From: DATBLE01 sp963808815 | Lineage (GTDB): Bacteria > Actinomycetota > Thermoleophilia > Gaiellales > Gaiellaceae | Reading direction: 5' to 3' | NCBI GenBank assembly: GCA_963808815.1 | Contig: CAWEGI010000002.1 | Coordinates: 122,178-186,177 of the forward strand | Length of the DNA stretch: 64,000 nt | Shown here: in pieces, positions 25,706 to 34,248 of the stretch | How positions within the stretch are numbered: position 1 is the stretch's first letter | How the letters are laid out: every line of letters starts with the position of its first letter | Made by a program: the position numbers and the translations under genes | The notes under the pieces: generated by a model | The model's database searches: none | Seen by the model: only the letters and a program-made list of their open reading frames with translations | What the model was told of the DNA's origin: nothing

Positions 25706-25741
25706 GCCGACAACCCCCATAGGGGCTGTGCCGATGCCTAG
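25700..25741 (+). CDS. 13-residue leader ORF coupled to the integrase
   Basis: ATG 25700 follows the strongest ribosome-binding site nearby (GGAAGGAGG, 25687-25694). The ORF encodes 13 residues and stops at 25739-25741, overlapping the integrase ATG at 25734. It probably feeds ribosomes to the integrase start, or is simply the site used by a longer frame. Confidence 0.35.
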   Translation: MAADNPHRGCADA

Positions 25742-26907
25742 GGGCGCTGCGGTCGTCCCGTACGACGGCAAACGCGGCCGCGTCTGGCGGATCAAGTACG
25801 TCGACGCCGACCGGGAAGCAGGTGATGGAGACGGTCGGCGCCGAGCGAGACGGCGTCACACGGAAACGGGCCGAGGCCGAGCTCCGCGAACGCCAGGTGA
25901 AGGTCGACCGGCGGGGCTGGCGCAAGCCGGCCCCGCTCACCTTCGGCGACTACTCGCGGACATGGTTCGAGGAAGGCAAGAAGCGGCGGCAGTGGAAGCC
26001 GAGAACCGTCACCGCCTACCGGGACGCGCTCGTCCGGCTCGGCGTCGGCTTCGACGGCAACCGCGACGACGGCATCGCCGCGACCCGCCTCGGCAGCATC
26101 CGCCCGCGTGACGTCGCCGAGTACGTCCGGCTGGCGCTCGGCGACTTCAGCGCCAAGACCGTCCAGCTCAACCTGGGCGTCCTCCACGACCTGCTGAAGA
26201 CCGCCCGTCGCGAGGAGCTGATCGACTCGAACGCGGCTGAGGGTGTCGAATGGCCGAAGGTCGAGCGGAAACGGTGGCGGATCCTCGAGCCGGCCGAGGT
26301 GCAGCGGGTCGCGCGCGCGTTCACCGACGAACGTGCACGGCTCACGTTCCTGACGCTGATGCTGACCGGCGTCCGGCGGTTCGAGCTCCAGGCGCTCCGC
26401 TGGCGCGACGTCGACCTGATCACGAACGTCCTGCGCGTCCGAGAGTCGAAGTCGGAGGAGGGTGAGCGGTCTATAGCACTGTCTCCGACGCTCTCAGAGG
26501 CGCTGTGGCAGCACCGCAGGGCTACCGCTACCAGGGAGACGACGAGCTCGTGTTTCTGCCACCCGAAGAGCGGCCGCAAGCTCGACCAGGACTGGTACGC
26601 CGGCGAGTTTCGGACGGCGCTCGCCGCGGCTGGGATCACGGACTACGTCCGGCCGTTCCACGACGCCCGCCACGCCTCCCTCACGAACGGCGCCGCCGCG
26701 GGCGAACGGCCGCTCGAGCTGATGGCCCGCGCCGGCCACCGCAGCATGACCACCACGAACCAGTACGTGCACCTGGCGGGCGTCACGTTCCCGGATGCGG
26801 CGCTCGCGCTCGAAGACCGGCTGCTCGGGGGTAGAACTTTCTACCCATCTGAGAGCACCTCAGCCGATGTGAGCGAACCTGAACCCGCTGAACAAGCGGG
26901 AAAATGA
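25734..26907 (+). CDS. int: Tyrosine-type site-specific integrase, one-base frameshift near 25810
   Basis: About 390 residues. The arm/SAM-like N-terminal part (VPYDGKRGRVWRIKYVDAD) and core (TFGDYSRTWFEEGKK) are joined by removing one C near 25810, which restores DGKQVMETVG. The catalytic residues of tyrosine recombinases are visible: Arg in TGVRRFELQALRW, His-x-x-Arg in HDARH, His in GHRSM and Tyr in TTNQYVH. It integrates and excises the element between attP and attB. It ends 33 bp before the ggt start, so the right attachment site should lie in or near 26907-26940. Confidence 0.85.
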
Positions 26908-26927
26908 CCCGCCGACGTAGCGCCTCA

Positions 26928-26933
26928 TAAGCT
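26928..26933 (+). promoter_or_regulatory. -10 box (TAAGCT) of ggt
   Basis: TAAGCT-GCATCT-GTG. Spacer and start are identical to those at 10972-10986. A leaderless start is implied. It lies 20 bp after the integrase stop. Confidence 0.45.
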
Positions 26934-26939
26934 GCATCT

Positions 26940-28500
26940 GTGAAGGGCGCGATCGCCGCAGGGCACCCCCTGACCGCCGAGGCGGGGGCCCGGATCCTCG
27001 CCGAGGGCGGGAACGCCGTCGATGCCTGCGTTGCCGCCGCATTGGCCTCCTGGGTGGCCGAGAGCCCGCTCACGGGCCCGGGAGCCGGCGGCTTCATGCT
27101 CGTCCACCGGGCACGTGACCGGAGCGACCGGCTGCTCGACTTCTTCGTGGCCGTCCCGGGCCTCGGCGCGCGCCGGCCGCGGGCGGCCGACATGGAGGCG
27201 ATCGACATCGACTTCGACGGCGACACCAGCCAGATCTTCCGGATCGGCGCGGCGTCCTGTGCGGTTCCGGGCGCGGCGGCCGGCCTGGAGGCGGCGCACC
27301 GCTCGTACGGCTCGCTGCCGTGGTCGCGCCTGTTCGAGCCGGGGCTGGAGCTGGCGCGCGGCGGGGTCGAGCTGACGCGGCCGCAGGCGTACCTGCACGC
27401 GATCCTCGACCTGATCCTGCGCCATACGCCGGAGGGGAGGCGGATCTACGGCCGCCGTTCGCGGCTCGTCGGCCGGCGACCGGCTGGTGCTCTCCGACCT
27501 CGGAGGAACGCTCGAGGCGCTCTCGCACGAGGGCGCCGCCGCGATCTACACGGGGGCGATCGGGCGGAGGATCGTCTCGCATCTCCGCGAGCAAGGCGGA
27601 GCGGTCACGGCCGCCGACCTGGCCGCCTACCGGGTCGTGCGTCGGCGGCCGGTCCGGGTGCGCTTCCGCGGCGACCAGTTCGTCTCCAACCCGCCTCCGT
27701 CGTCGGGCGGCGTCCTGATCGGTTACGGGCTCCGGCTGCTCGACGCGCTCGGGCCCGATGCGCCGGCGGGAAGCGCGGACGCGATCGCTCGGCTGGCCGA
27801 GGTGATGCGCGAGCAGGGCCGTGCACGCGGAGGAAGCTTCGCGCGCGACCTGTACCGGGGAGGTCTCGCGCGCCGGCTCGGCTCGGCCGAGAACGTCCGC
27901 GCCGCGCTCGGGCGGATGCGGGCAGGCCTCGAAGGTGCCGCTGAGACGGCCGACCGCGGCACGACGCACATCTCGGTCGTCGATGCACACGGGAACGCAG
28001 CCTCGCTGACCGCCTCCACCGGCTCCGGCTCGGGCGTGATCGTCCCCGGGACAGGGATTCACCTGAACAACATGCTCGGCGAGTTCGACCTGAACCCGGC
28101 CGGCGGCGCCGCCCGGCCGGGGGCGCGCCTGACCAGCATGATGGCGCCGTCGATCGTGCTCCGCCGGGGCAAGCCCCGGCTGGTCGTCGGGAGTGCGGGC
28201 TCGGTCCGGCTGCGCGGGGCGATTCTCCAGGCAGTCGTGAACGTGGTCGATCACGGGCTGGGCGTCGAGGAGGCGATCGAGGCGCCGCGCGTCCACGTCG
28301 AGGAGCCGCACCTCCACTGCGAGGGCGGCGGCGACCCGGCTGTCCTCGACGTGCTGGAGAAGCGCGGCTACGACGTCGTCCGCTGGCGCCGGCGGAACCT
28401 CTACTTCGGCGGCGTGGCCGCCGTCGAGGTCGGAGCGGGGGGCCGGCTCGCCGCGGCGGGCGACCCGCGGCGGGGCGGGCACGGGATCGTGGTCGGGTGA
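26940..28500 (+). CDS. ggt: Gamma-glutamyltransferase, one-base frameshift near 27471
   Basis: About 519 residues. The N-terminal half has AAGHPLTAEAGARILAEGGN and GPGAGGFMLVH, both standard in the family. After a frame change at 27440-27472 (removing one C restores LVGGDRLVL) the rest follows. It includes the autoprocessing/catalytic Thr in GTTHISVVD, the PGTGIHLNNMLGEFD loop and the C-terminal VVGSAGS oxyanion region. GGT cleaves gamma-glutamyl bonds of glutathione and related compounds. There is no signal peptide at this start, so a cytoplasmic enzyme is suggested. The last codon overlaps the next GTG (GTGA). Confidence 0.85.
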
Positions 28501-29006
28501 GCCGCGCGCTGGTGCGACCTGCCCGGCCGGGCGACGCTGCCGCGCTCGTCGATCTCGCCGAGGCGGTCGGGTCGGAGCCGGAGGGCTGGCTGATCTCGGA
28601 AAGCCGCTGGCGCTCGGTCGCCGACGAGCGCCGGTACCTGAAGGCGGTTCGGAACCACCCCGACGCCGCCGTGTTCCTCGCCGAGCACGACGGGGTGATC
28701 GTCGGCCGCCTCTCGATCTCGCGCGACCCGCACCCCGCGAGCCGCCACGTCGCCGACCTTGGGCTGATGGTCGCGGTGAACGCACGGCGCCAGGGTGTCG
28801 GGACGGCCCTGCTCGAACAGGCCGTCGCCTGGGCGCACGCGACCGGGGTGCGCAAGCTCGAGCTCCACGTCTTCCCCCATAACGAGCCGGCGATCCTGCT
28901 GTACGAGCGGTTCGGCTTCGTCCGCGAGGGCTACCGCAAGCAGGCACTACCGGCGGGGCACGACTATGTCGACGCCATCCTGATGGCGTACGAGGTCCGT
29001 CGCTGA
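28497..29006 (+). CDS. GNAT-family N-acetyltransferase
   Basis: 169 residues; GTG 28497 overlaps the ggt stop by 4 bp, so the two are co-translated. The acetyl-CoA-binding motif is RRQGVGTALLEQAV (about residues 97-111). It is followed by ELHVFPHNEPAILLYERFGF, the typical beta5/alpha4 region, and ends FVREGYRKQ. It transfers an acetyl group to an amine, perhaps a ribosomal or small-molecule substrate. The pairing with ggt hints at amino-acid or peptide metabolism, which is inference. Confidence 0.78.
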   Translation: MSRALVRPARPGDAAALVDLAEAVGSEPEGWLISESRWRSVADERRYLKAVRNHPDAAVFLAEHDGVIVGRLSISRDPHPASRHVADLGLMVAVNARRQGVGTALLEQAVAWAHATGVRKLELHVFPHNEPAILLYERFGFVREGYRKQALPAGHDYVDAILMAYEVRR

Positions 29007-29031
29007 CTCGGCGCGCCTGCCGGTCATACCT

Positions 29032-29652
29032 CTAGTCGCGCGTGACCTTGCCGTTCCCGGACGCCCGCTCTCGGACCTCGCGCTCGCGCGCGAGCGCCAC
29101 GGCCGCCTGGGCGAGCAGGTCGACGAGGCGGTCGAGCCGGGCGCGCTCGGAGCGCAGCTCGAGCAGCTCCTGCTTGAGCACCGTCCCGAAGTCGACCCGG
29201 GCGGCGAGCTGGAACGAGAGCGGAGTTCCACCGACCGCGGTCGGGACCTCGACGTCGTCGGCCTCGGCGATCGCGGCCAGCCGTCGGAACGCCTCGAGCG
29301 TGCGCGCGGTCTCCTCGTCGCTCGGCTCCTCGCCGGCGTCGTCCTCGAGCAGCTCCACCTCGGCCGTCCGGTACGACCGCCCCTCGGTCTCCGTCACGAT
29401 CCGGAAACGCTCGCGGCCCTCGACGAGGACGTTCATCCGACCGTCGTCGAACGTGTGCACGAGCTCGATCACGCCGGTGCGTGTCCCGACCTGCCGGAGC
29501 CCGTCGTCGTCCTCGAGGATCAGGCCGAACTCGGCCCCGTCGGCCAGGCTCTCGCCGACCAGCTCGCGGTAGCGCTCCTCGAAGATGTGGAGCGGCACAC
29601 GCTCGCTCGGAAGGAGGACGAGCTCGAGCGGGAAGAGGCCGATCTCGGGCAC
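29032..29652 (-). CDS. Lon N-terminal (LAN) domain protein
   Basis: 206 residues. It starts PEIGLFPLELVLLPSERVPLH and continues with HIFEERYRELV and VGTRTGVIELVHTFDDGRMNVLVEGRERFRI. These are all characteristic of the Lon substrate-binding domain found without the protease. The C-terminal helices (LRSERARLDRLVDLLAQA) are also family-typical. It probably binds unfolded or specific proteins; no protease domain is present. GTG 29652 is 6 nt from a TAGTCT box on its strand. Divergent from hisC with 32 bp between starts. Confidence 0.8.
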   Translation of the reverse strand: MPEIGLFPLELVLLPSERVPLHIFEERYRELVGESLADGAEFGLILEDDDGLRQVGTRTGVIELVHTFDDGRMNVLVEGRERFRIVTETEGRSYRTAEVELLEDDAGEEPSDEETARTLEAFRRLAAIAEADDVEVPTAVGGTPLSFQLAARVDFGTVLKQELLELRSERARLDRLVDLLAQAAVALAREREVRERASGNGKVTRD

Positions 29653-29658
29653 GGCCGA

Positions 29659-29664
29659 AGACTA
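29659..29664 (-). promoter_or_regulatory. -10 box (TAGTCT) of the Lon-domain gene
   Basis: Six nt before GTG 29652 on the minus strand; only 8 bp from the opposing hisC box, so the two promoters are back to back. Confidence 0.5.
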
Positions 29665-29672
29665 AGCCCGGA

Positions 29673-29678
29673 TACAGT
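29673..29678 (+). promoter_or_regulatory. -10 box (TACAGT) of hisC
   Basis: Six nt before GTG 29685. It is divergent and nearly abutting the box at 29659-29664. Confidence 0.5.
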
Positions 29679-29684
29679 CTCTGC

Positions 29685-30818
29685 GTGGCCTCGTCCGTCG
29701 CCGAGATCGCCGACAGCTTCTTCCGGCCGGCCGTCCAGGGCCTCGTCCCGTACGAGCCGGGGAAGCCGGTCGAGGAGGTGCAGCGCGAGCTCGGGCTGGC
29801 CCGATGCGTCAAGCTGGCGTCGAACGAAGGGCCGTTCGGGCCGTTCCCGGCTGCCGTGGAGGCGCTCGCGCGCTCCGTCGCAGACCTCAACCGCTATCCG
29901 GACGGCGGGGCCTGGCGCTTGCGAAACGCGTTGGCCGAGCGGTACGGGATCGCGTTCGAGGAGGTCGCAGTCGGCTCCGGTGCGGACGGGCTGATCGACT
30001 GCCTGTCGCAGGCGTCGCTCGACCCCGGCGACGAGATCGTCTGCGGGTGGCCCTCGTTCGCCAGCTACGTGATCGATGCAGTGAAGCTGGGGGCGGTTCC
30101 GGTCAAGGTGCCGCTGCGCGAGGACCGCTACGACCTCGACGCGATGCTCGAGGCGATCACGCCGAGGACGCGCCTCGTCTTCGTGTGCCACCCGAACAAC
30201 CCGACCGGGACGATGAACACGCGAGCGGAGCTCGACTCGTTCCTCGATCGCGTGCCGGGTCACGTCCTGGTCGTGATCGACCAGGCCTACCGCGAGTACG
30301 TCGACGACCCGGAGTATCCGGATGCGATCGAGGAGTACTATCGCGCCGGGCGTCCGGTCGCCGTTCTGCGGACGTTCTCGAAGATCTACGGGCTCGCCGG
30401 GCTGCGTGTCGGCTACATGGTCGCCCCCCCGGCCGTGGTCACGGCCGCGAACAAGGTCAAGCGCGCGTTCGACGTCTCCTCGGCCGCGCAGGAGGCGGCG
30501 CTCGCCAGCCTCGAGGACGTCGAGGAGATCAGCCGGCGCCGGCGGCTGAACGTGGCGTCGCGCGACCAGCTCGGCGGAATCCTCGAAGCGGCTGGACTCC
30601 CGTCCGCCGGGCCGGCGTTCGGCAACTTCCTCTACGCCGAGACCGGCGCCGACACCAGACCGCTGTTCGAGGCGCTGCTGGCCGAGGGTGTGATCGTGCG
30701 CCCGCTCCACGGCTTCGGCGCGCCGACGGCGATCAGGGTCTCGTGCGGCACGGCAGACGAGAACGAGTTCTTCGCCCAGGCCCTCGCCCGCGCGCGACCC
30801 GGCGCCGCGGGGCGCTAG
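29685..30818 (+). CDS. hisC: Histidinol-phosphate aminotransferase (class I/II PLP enzyme)
   Basis: 377 residues. Family marks: KLASNEGPFGPFPAAVEA near the N-terminus, CHPNNPTGT (about 175), the PLP-binding Lys in RTFSKIYGLAGLRVGY (about 233) and the C-terminal phosphate-binding Arg in TAIRVSCG. HisC converts imidazole-acetol phosphate and glutamate to histidinol phosphate. Without other his genes nearby, a related aromatic or phenylalanine aminotransferase role is also possible. GTG 29685 is set by the TACAGT box six bases upstream. Confidence 0.82.
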   Translation: MASSVAEIADSFFRPAVQGLVPYEPGKPVEEVQRELGLARCVKLASNEGPFGPFPAAVEALARSVADLNRYPDGGAWRLRNALAERYGIAFEEVAVGSGADGLIDCLSQASLDPGDEIVCGWPSFASYVIDAVKLGAVPVKVPLREDRYDLDAMLEAITPRTRLVFVCHPNNPTGTMNTRAELDSFLDRVPGHVLVVIDQAYREYVDDPEYPDAIEEYYRAGRPVAVLRTFSKIYGLAGLRVGYMVAPPAVVTAANKVKRAFDVSSAAQEAALASLEDVEEISRRRRLNVASRDQLGGILEAAGLPSAGPAFGNFLYAETGADTRPLFEALLAEGVIVRPLHGFGAPTAIRVSCGTADENEFFAQALARARPGAAGR

Positions 30819-30821
30819 GGT
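30816..30821 (+). promoter_or_regulatory. -10 box (TAGGGT) overlapping the hisC stop
   Basis: The TAG stop of hisC forms the first three bases. The box is 8 nt before GTG 30830 of the transporter gene, which is thus separately promoted. Confidence 0.4.
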
Positions 30822-30829
30822 CGAGCCCC

Positions 30830-32062
30830 GTGCCGCCCTTCCTCGCTCGCCAGCGGGAGGTGCTCCGCTCGTCTCCGAGCTTCAGGCTCCTCTTCACCTC
30901 CTATCTGGTCTCGGGGCTCGGGACGTTCCTCGCGGTCATCGCGCTCACCATCGACGTCTACGACCGGACCCACTCGGGCAAGTGGGTGGCGGCGCTGCTG
31001 ATCGCCGACTTCCTGCCTGCGGTCGCAATCGGGCTCCTGCTCGGTCCGCTGGTCGACCGCCTTTCGCGGAAGCGGCTGCTCGTTGGCGCGGACGTCGTGC
31101 GTCTGATCGTCTTCGTCCTGCTCACGTTCACGGTCACGCCGGGCCAGATCGTCGCGCTCGCGCTCGTCGCCGGCGTCGCCACCGGGTTCGCCCGGCCGGC
31201 CGTGTACGCGGGGCTGCCCAACCTCGTCTCCGTCGAAGACCTGCCGCGCGCGAACGCCCTGCTGCGGCTGGCCGAGCAGTTGACGATCACCGCCGGGACG
31301 TTGCTCGGCGGAGCAATTGCCGCCGGTTTCGGACCGGATCCGGCCTACGTGATCAACGCGGTCAGCTTCGGCGTCTCGGCCGTGTTGCTGCTCCAGATTC
31401 CGCGCGCACTCCTCCAGCAGGGCCGAACCGAGAGCCACGGGTACTGGCAGGACCTGGGCGACGGCTTCCGGCTCGTTCTCCATTCCCGGCCTCTGCTCGC
31501 CGTGCTCCTCTCGTGGAACCTGGCGATGATCACGATCGCATTCGTCAACGTGTCCGAGGTCGTGCTGGCCAAGGAATCGTTCGACGCCGGCGACTTCGGC
31601 TTCGGCCTGCTCTTCGCGGCGAACGGCTTCGGCGCCGTCATCGGAGCGCTGTTCGCGTCCACCCTGCTCGAGCGGCGCGGGATGACGCTGCTCTACGCGC
31701 TCGCGATCGGGTTGATGGGGGTCGCGAATATCGCGGCGGGCATCTCGCCCGACGTCTGGGTCGCGTCGCTCTTCGTCGTCGTCAGCGGCATCGGGAACGC
31801 GACCGCGCTCGTCTGCAACACCGTGCTCGTCCAGCGCGGCGCACCGGACTACGTCCGGGGCCGCGCCTTCACGTTGATCATGGGCACGAACTTCGCGGTT
31901 CTCGGTCTCGGGATGGCGGTGGCCGGGCCGCTCGTCGACGCGGTGGGCGCGCGCTGGGTCTGGGGCATCGCCGGTGTCATCGGCATCGCCGCCGCGTTCA
32001 CCGGCTACGCGCTGCTCCGACGTGAACCGGCGGCGGCCGTACCCGAGCCCCTGCCCTCGTGA
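30830..32062 (+). CDS. Major facilitator superfamily transporter
   Basis: 410 residues with about 12 hydrophobic helices. The MFS motif A-like loop GPLVDRLSRKRLLVGAD follows the second helix. A central cytoplasmic loop has LLQQGRTESHGYW, and the C-terminal half starts HSRPLLAVLLSWN. The arrangement resembles EntS/macrolide-efflux type exporters. Substrate cannot be told. The ATG/GTG choice follows the promoter at 30816-30821; it lies 11 bp after hisC. Confidence 0.78.
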   Translation: MPPFLARQREVLRSSPSFRLLFTSYLVSGLGTFLAVIALTIDVYDRTHSGKWVAALLIADFLPAVAIGLLLGPLVDRLSRKRLLVGADVVRLIVFVLLTFTVTPGQIVALALVAGVATGFARPAVYAGLPNLVSVEDLPRANALLRLAEQLTITAGTLLGGAIAAGFGPDPAYVINAVSFGVSAVLLLQIPRALLQQGRTESHGYWQDLGDGFRLVLHSRPLLAVLLSWNLAMITIAFVNVSEVVLAKESFDAGDFGFGLLFAANGFGAVIGALFASTLLERRGMTLLYALAIGLMGVANIAAGISPDVWVASLFVVVSGIGNATALVCNTVLVQRGAPDYVRGRAFTLIMGTNFAVLGLGMAVAGPLVDAVGARWVWGIAGVIGIAAAFTGYALLRREPAAAVPEPLPS

Positions 32063-32123
32063 TTGTCGCTAGCTCTCGGCTCGCTCCCGCGAGAACCCTT
32101 TGCCACACTGACCAGGCGGATCC

Positions 32124-33113
32124 ATGAGTGGCCGTCGCGACTGGACCCGCGAGAGCCTCGCCGCAGGTGTGCGGGCCGGCGACCGGCTCGCGCTCGCGCG
32201 CGCGATCACGCTGGTCGAGAGCTCCGACCCGCTCGCTCACGACCTCGTCCGCGACCTGTATCCCGGAGACCGGGACGTGCCTACTCGGTCGGGATCACCG
32301 GCCCGCCCGGAGTCGGCAAGTCGAGCCTGATCGGCGCGCTCCTCCGCCACGTGCGCGGCCTCGAACGAACGGTCGGCGTCGTCTCGGTCGACCCCTCGAG
32401 CCCGTTCTCGCAGGGGGCGCTCCTCGGCGACCGGATCCGGCTGACCGACCACTTCCTCGACCCGGGCGTCTTCATCCGGTCGATGGGGACGCGCGGCCAT
32501 CTGGGCGGCGTCGCCGAGGCGACGCTCCAGGCGCATGCTGATCCTCGATGCCGCCGGCAAGGACGTCGTCTTCGTCGAGACGGTCGGCACCGGGCAGAGC
32601 GAGATCGAGGTGATCGGCGTCGCCGACACCGTCGTGCTCGTGCTCATGCCCGGCTCGGGCGACTCGATCCAGGCGCTGAAGGCCGGGATCATGGAGATCC
32701 CCGACGTGATCGCGATCAACAAGATGGATCACCCGGCCGCGAAGACCATGCTGACCGAGGTCCGCTCGGTGCTCGCGCTCGACCGCGACCGGCCCTGGAA
32801 GGTGCCGATCGTGCTCACCGAGGCCCACCGCGGGGAGAACGTGCCCGAGCTCTGGGGGAAGGTCGAGGAGCACCGCGCGTTCCTCGAGCGAGAGGGCAGG
32901 CTCGAGGAACGCCGCCGCCGGAACCTGGCCGCCGAGGTCTACGCGGTCGCGTCCGCGCGGGCACGGGCCCACCTCGAGCGCACGGTCGGGTCCGACCCCG
33001 AGCTCCAGCGGCTGCTCGACGACGTCCAGGCCCGACGGGTCGATCCGCTCTCGGCCGTCTCCGAGATCATGTCCAGGGTGTTCGAGGTCGAGGACGATGC
33101 CGGCGGCGGCTGA
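32124..33113 (+). CDS. meaB: MeaB/ArgK-type GTPase chaperone, frame interrupted three times
   Basis: About 330 residues. N-terminal ESLAAGVRAGDRLALARAITLVES is typical. Near 32269-32283 two extra bases (a G and an A) disrupt PETGRAYSVGITG, after which the P-loop GPPGVGKSS and DPSSPFSQGALLGDRIR follow. Near 32534 one extra C separates EATLQA from MLILDAAGKD. Downstream the switch ETVGTGQSE and the NKMD guanine motif are intact. MeaB protects and reloads B12-dependent acyl-CoA mutases; no mutase gene lies in the window. It overlaps the next gene by 17 bp. Confidence 0.83.
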
Positions 33114-34248
33114 CATCGAGCGCGCCCGCGAGCGGCTCGCCGGGGTCGCGCGCGTCACGCCTGTCTACCGCTCGGAGACGATCTCGCGCCTGGCCGGGCG
33201 CGACGTTCACCTGAAGGCGGAGAACCTCCAGCGGACGGGCTCGTTCAAGATCCGCGGGGCGGTCAACAAGCTGTCGACGCTCGGCGAGGCGCAGCGCGCC
33301 GCCGGCGTCGTCGCCGCGAGCGCCGGCAACCACGCGCAGGCAGTCGCCTGGGCCGCGCGTGAGGCGGGAGTCGGCGCGACCATCTTCGTCCCGCAGGACG
33401 CGGCGATGGCGAAGGTCGAGGCGACGAAGGGCTACGGCGCCGAGGTCCGGATGGTCGGGCAGGGGATCGAGGAGGCGCTCGCCGAAGCGCGGAAGCTGAG
33501 CGAGGAGACGGGCGCGGGGTTCGTCCACCCGTTCGAGGACGAGACGGTCGTCGCCGGACAGGGCACGATCGGCCTCGAGCTCGCCGAACAGGTGGCCGCG
33601 GAGACGGTGCTCGTGCCGATCGGCGGCGGCGGGCTGGCCGCCGGGATCGGGCTGGCCCTGCGGGCATCTGCTCCCGGGACGAAGGTGGTCGGCATCCGTG
33701 CCGCCCGGGACGCATTCGCGCTCGCGGACGGGATCGCGGTCAAGGAGCCTGGGGAGCTGACCGGGCCGTTGCTGGACGAGGTGCTGGACGACGTGGTCGA
33801 GGTCTCACCCGACGGGATCGCGCAGGCGATCGTGCTCCTGCTCGAGCGCACGAAGCTCCTCGTCGAGGGGGCCGGGGCGGTCGGCATCGCCGCGCTCCTC
33901 GCCGGGAAGATCCCGGGCAAGGGGCCGGTGGCTGTCGTTCTCTCCGGCGGCAACATCGATGCCAGCACACTGATCGAGGTCGTGCGGTACGGGGTCACCA
34001 CGGCCGGCAGGCATCTCGTCGTGCGCACATCGGTGCCCGACCGGCCCGGCGAATTGCTCAAGCTCCTCCAACTTGTGGCCGAGGAACGCGTCAACGTCCT
34101 TTCAGTGGAGCATCGCCGCGAAGGAGTGGACATTCCGGTCGGAGCGACGGGCATCGACCTGACGCTGCTCACGCGCGACGAAGCTCACTGCGAGGCGCTC
34201 CTCGACCAGATGCGCGGATGGGGCTACGAGGTCGAGCGGCTGCGGTAG
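33097..34248 (+). CDS. ilvA: Threonine dehydratase with C-terminal ACT-like domain
   Basis: 383 residues. PLP Lys in GSFKIRGA (about 52), SAGNHAQ substrate loop, and the PLP-phosphate glycine loop GGGGLAAG (about 175) identify a serine/threonine dehydratase. The last 80 residues (VPDRPGELLKLLQLVAEE) form an ACT-like regulatory domain, as in allosteric enzymes. It makes 2-oxobutanoate and ammonia from threonine, the first step toward isoleucine or propionate. The latter fits the neighbouring MeaB, since propionyl-CoA flows to methylmalonyl-CoA mutase. Confidence 0.87.
   Translation: MPAAADIERARERLAGVARVTPVYRSETISRLAGRDVHLKAENLQRTGSFKIRGAVNKLSTLGEAQRAAGVVAASAGNHAQAVAWAAREAGVGATIFVPQDAAMAKVEATKGYGAEVRMVGQGIEEALAEARKLSEETGAGFVHPFEDETVVAGQGTIGLELAEQVAAETVLVPIGGGGLAAGIGLALRASAPGTKVVGIRAARDAFALADGIAVKEPGELTGPLLDEVLDDVVEVSPDGIAQAIVLLLERTKLLVEGAGAVGIAALLAGKIPGKGPVAVVLSGGNIDASTLIEVVRYGVTTAGRHLVVRTSVPDRPGELLKLLQLVAEERVNVLSVEHRREGVDIPVGATGIDLTLLTRDEAHCEALLDQMRGWGYEVERLR

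Noticed and set aside
32124..32540. Programmed frameshifting in meaB
   Set aside because: Three shifts, none at a slippery heptamer, and one-base removal restores family sequence; an error is simpler.
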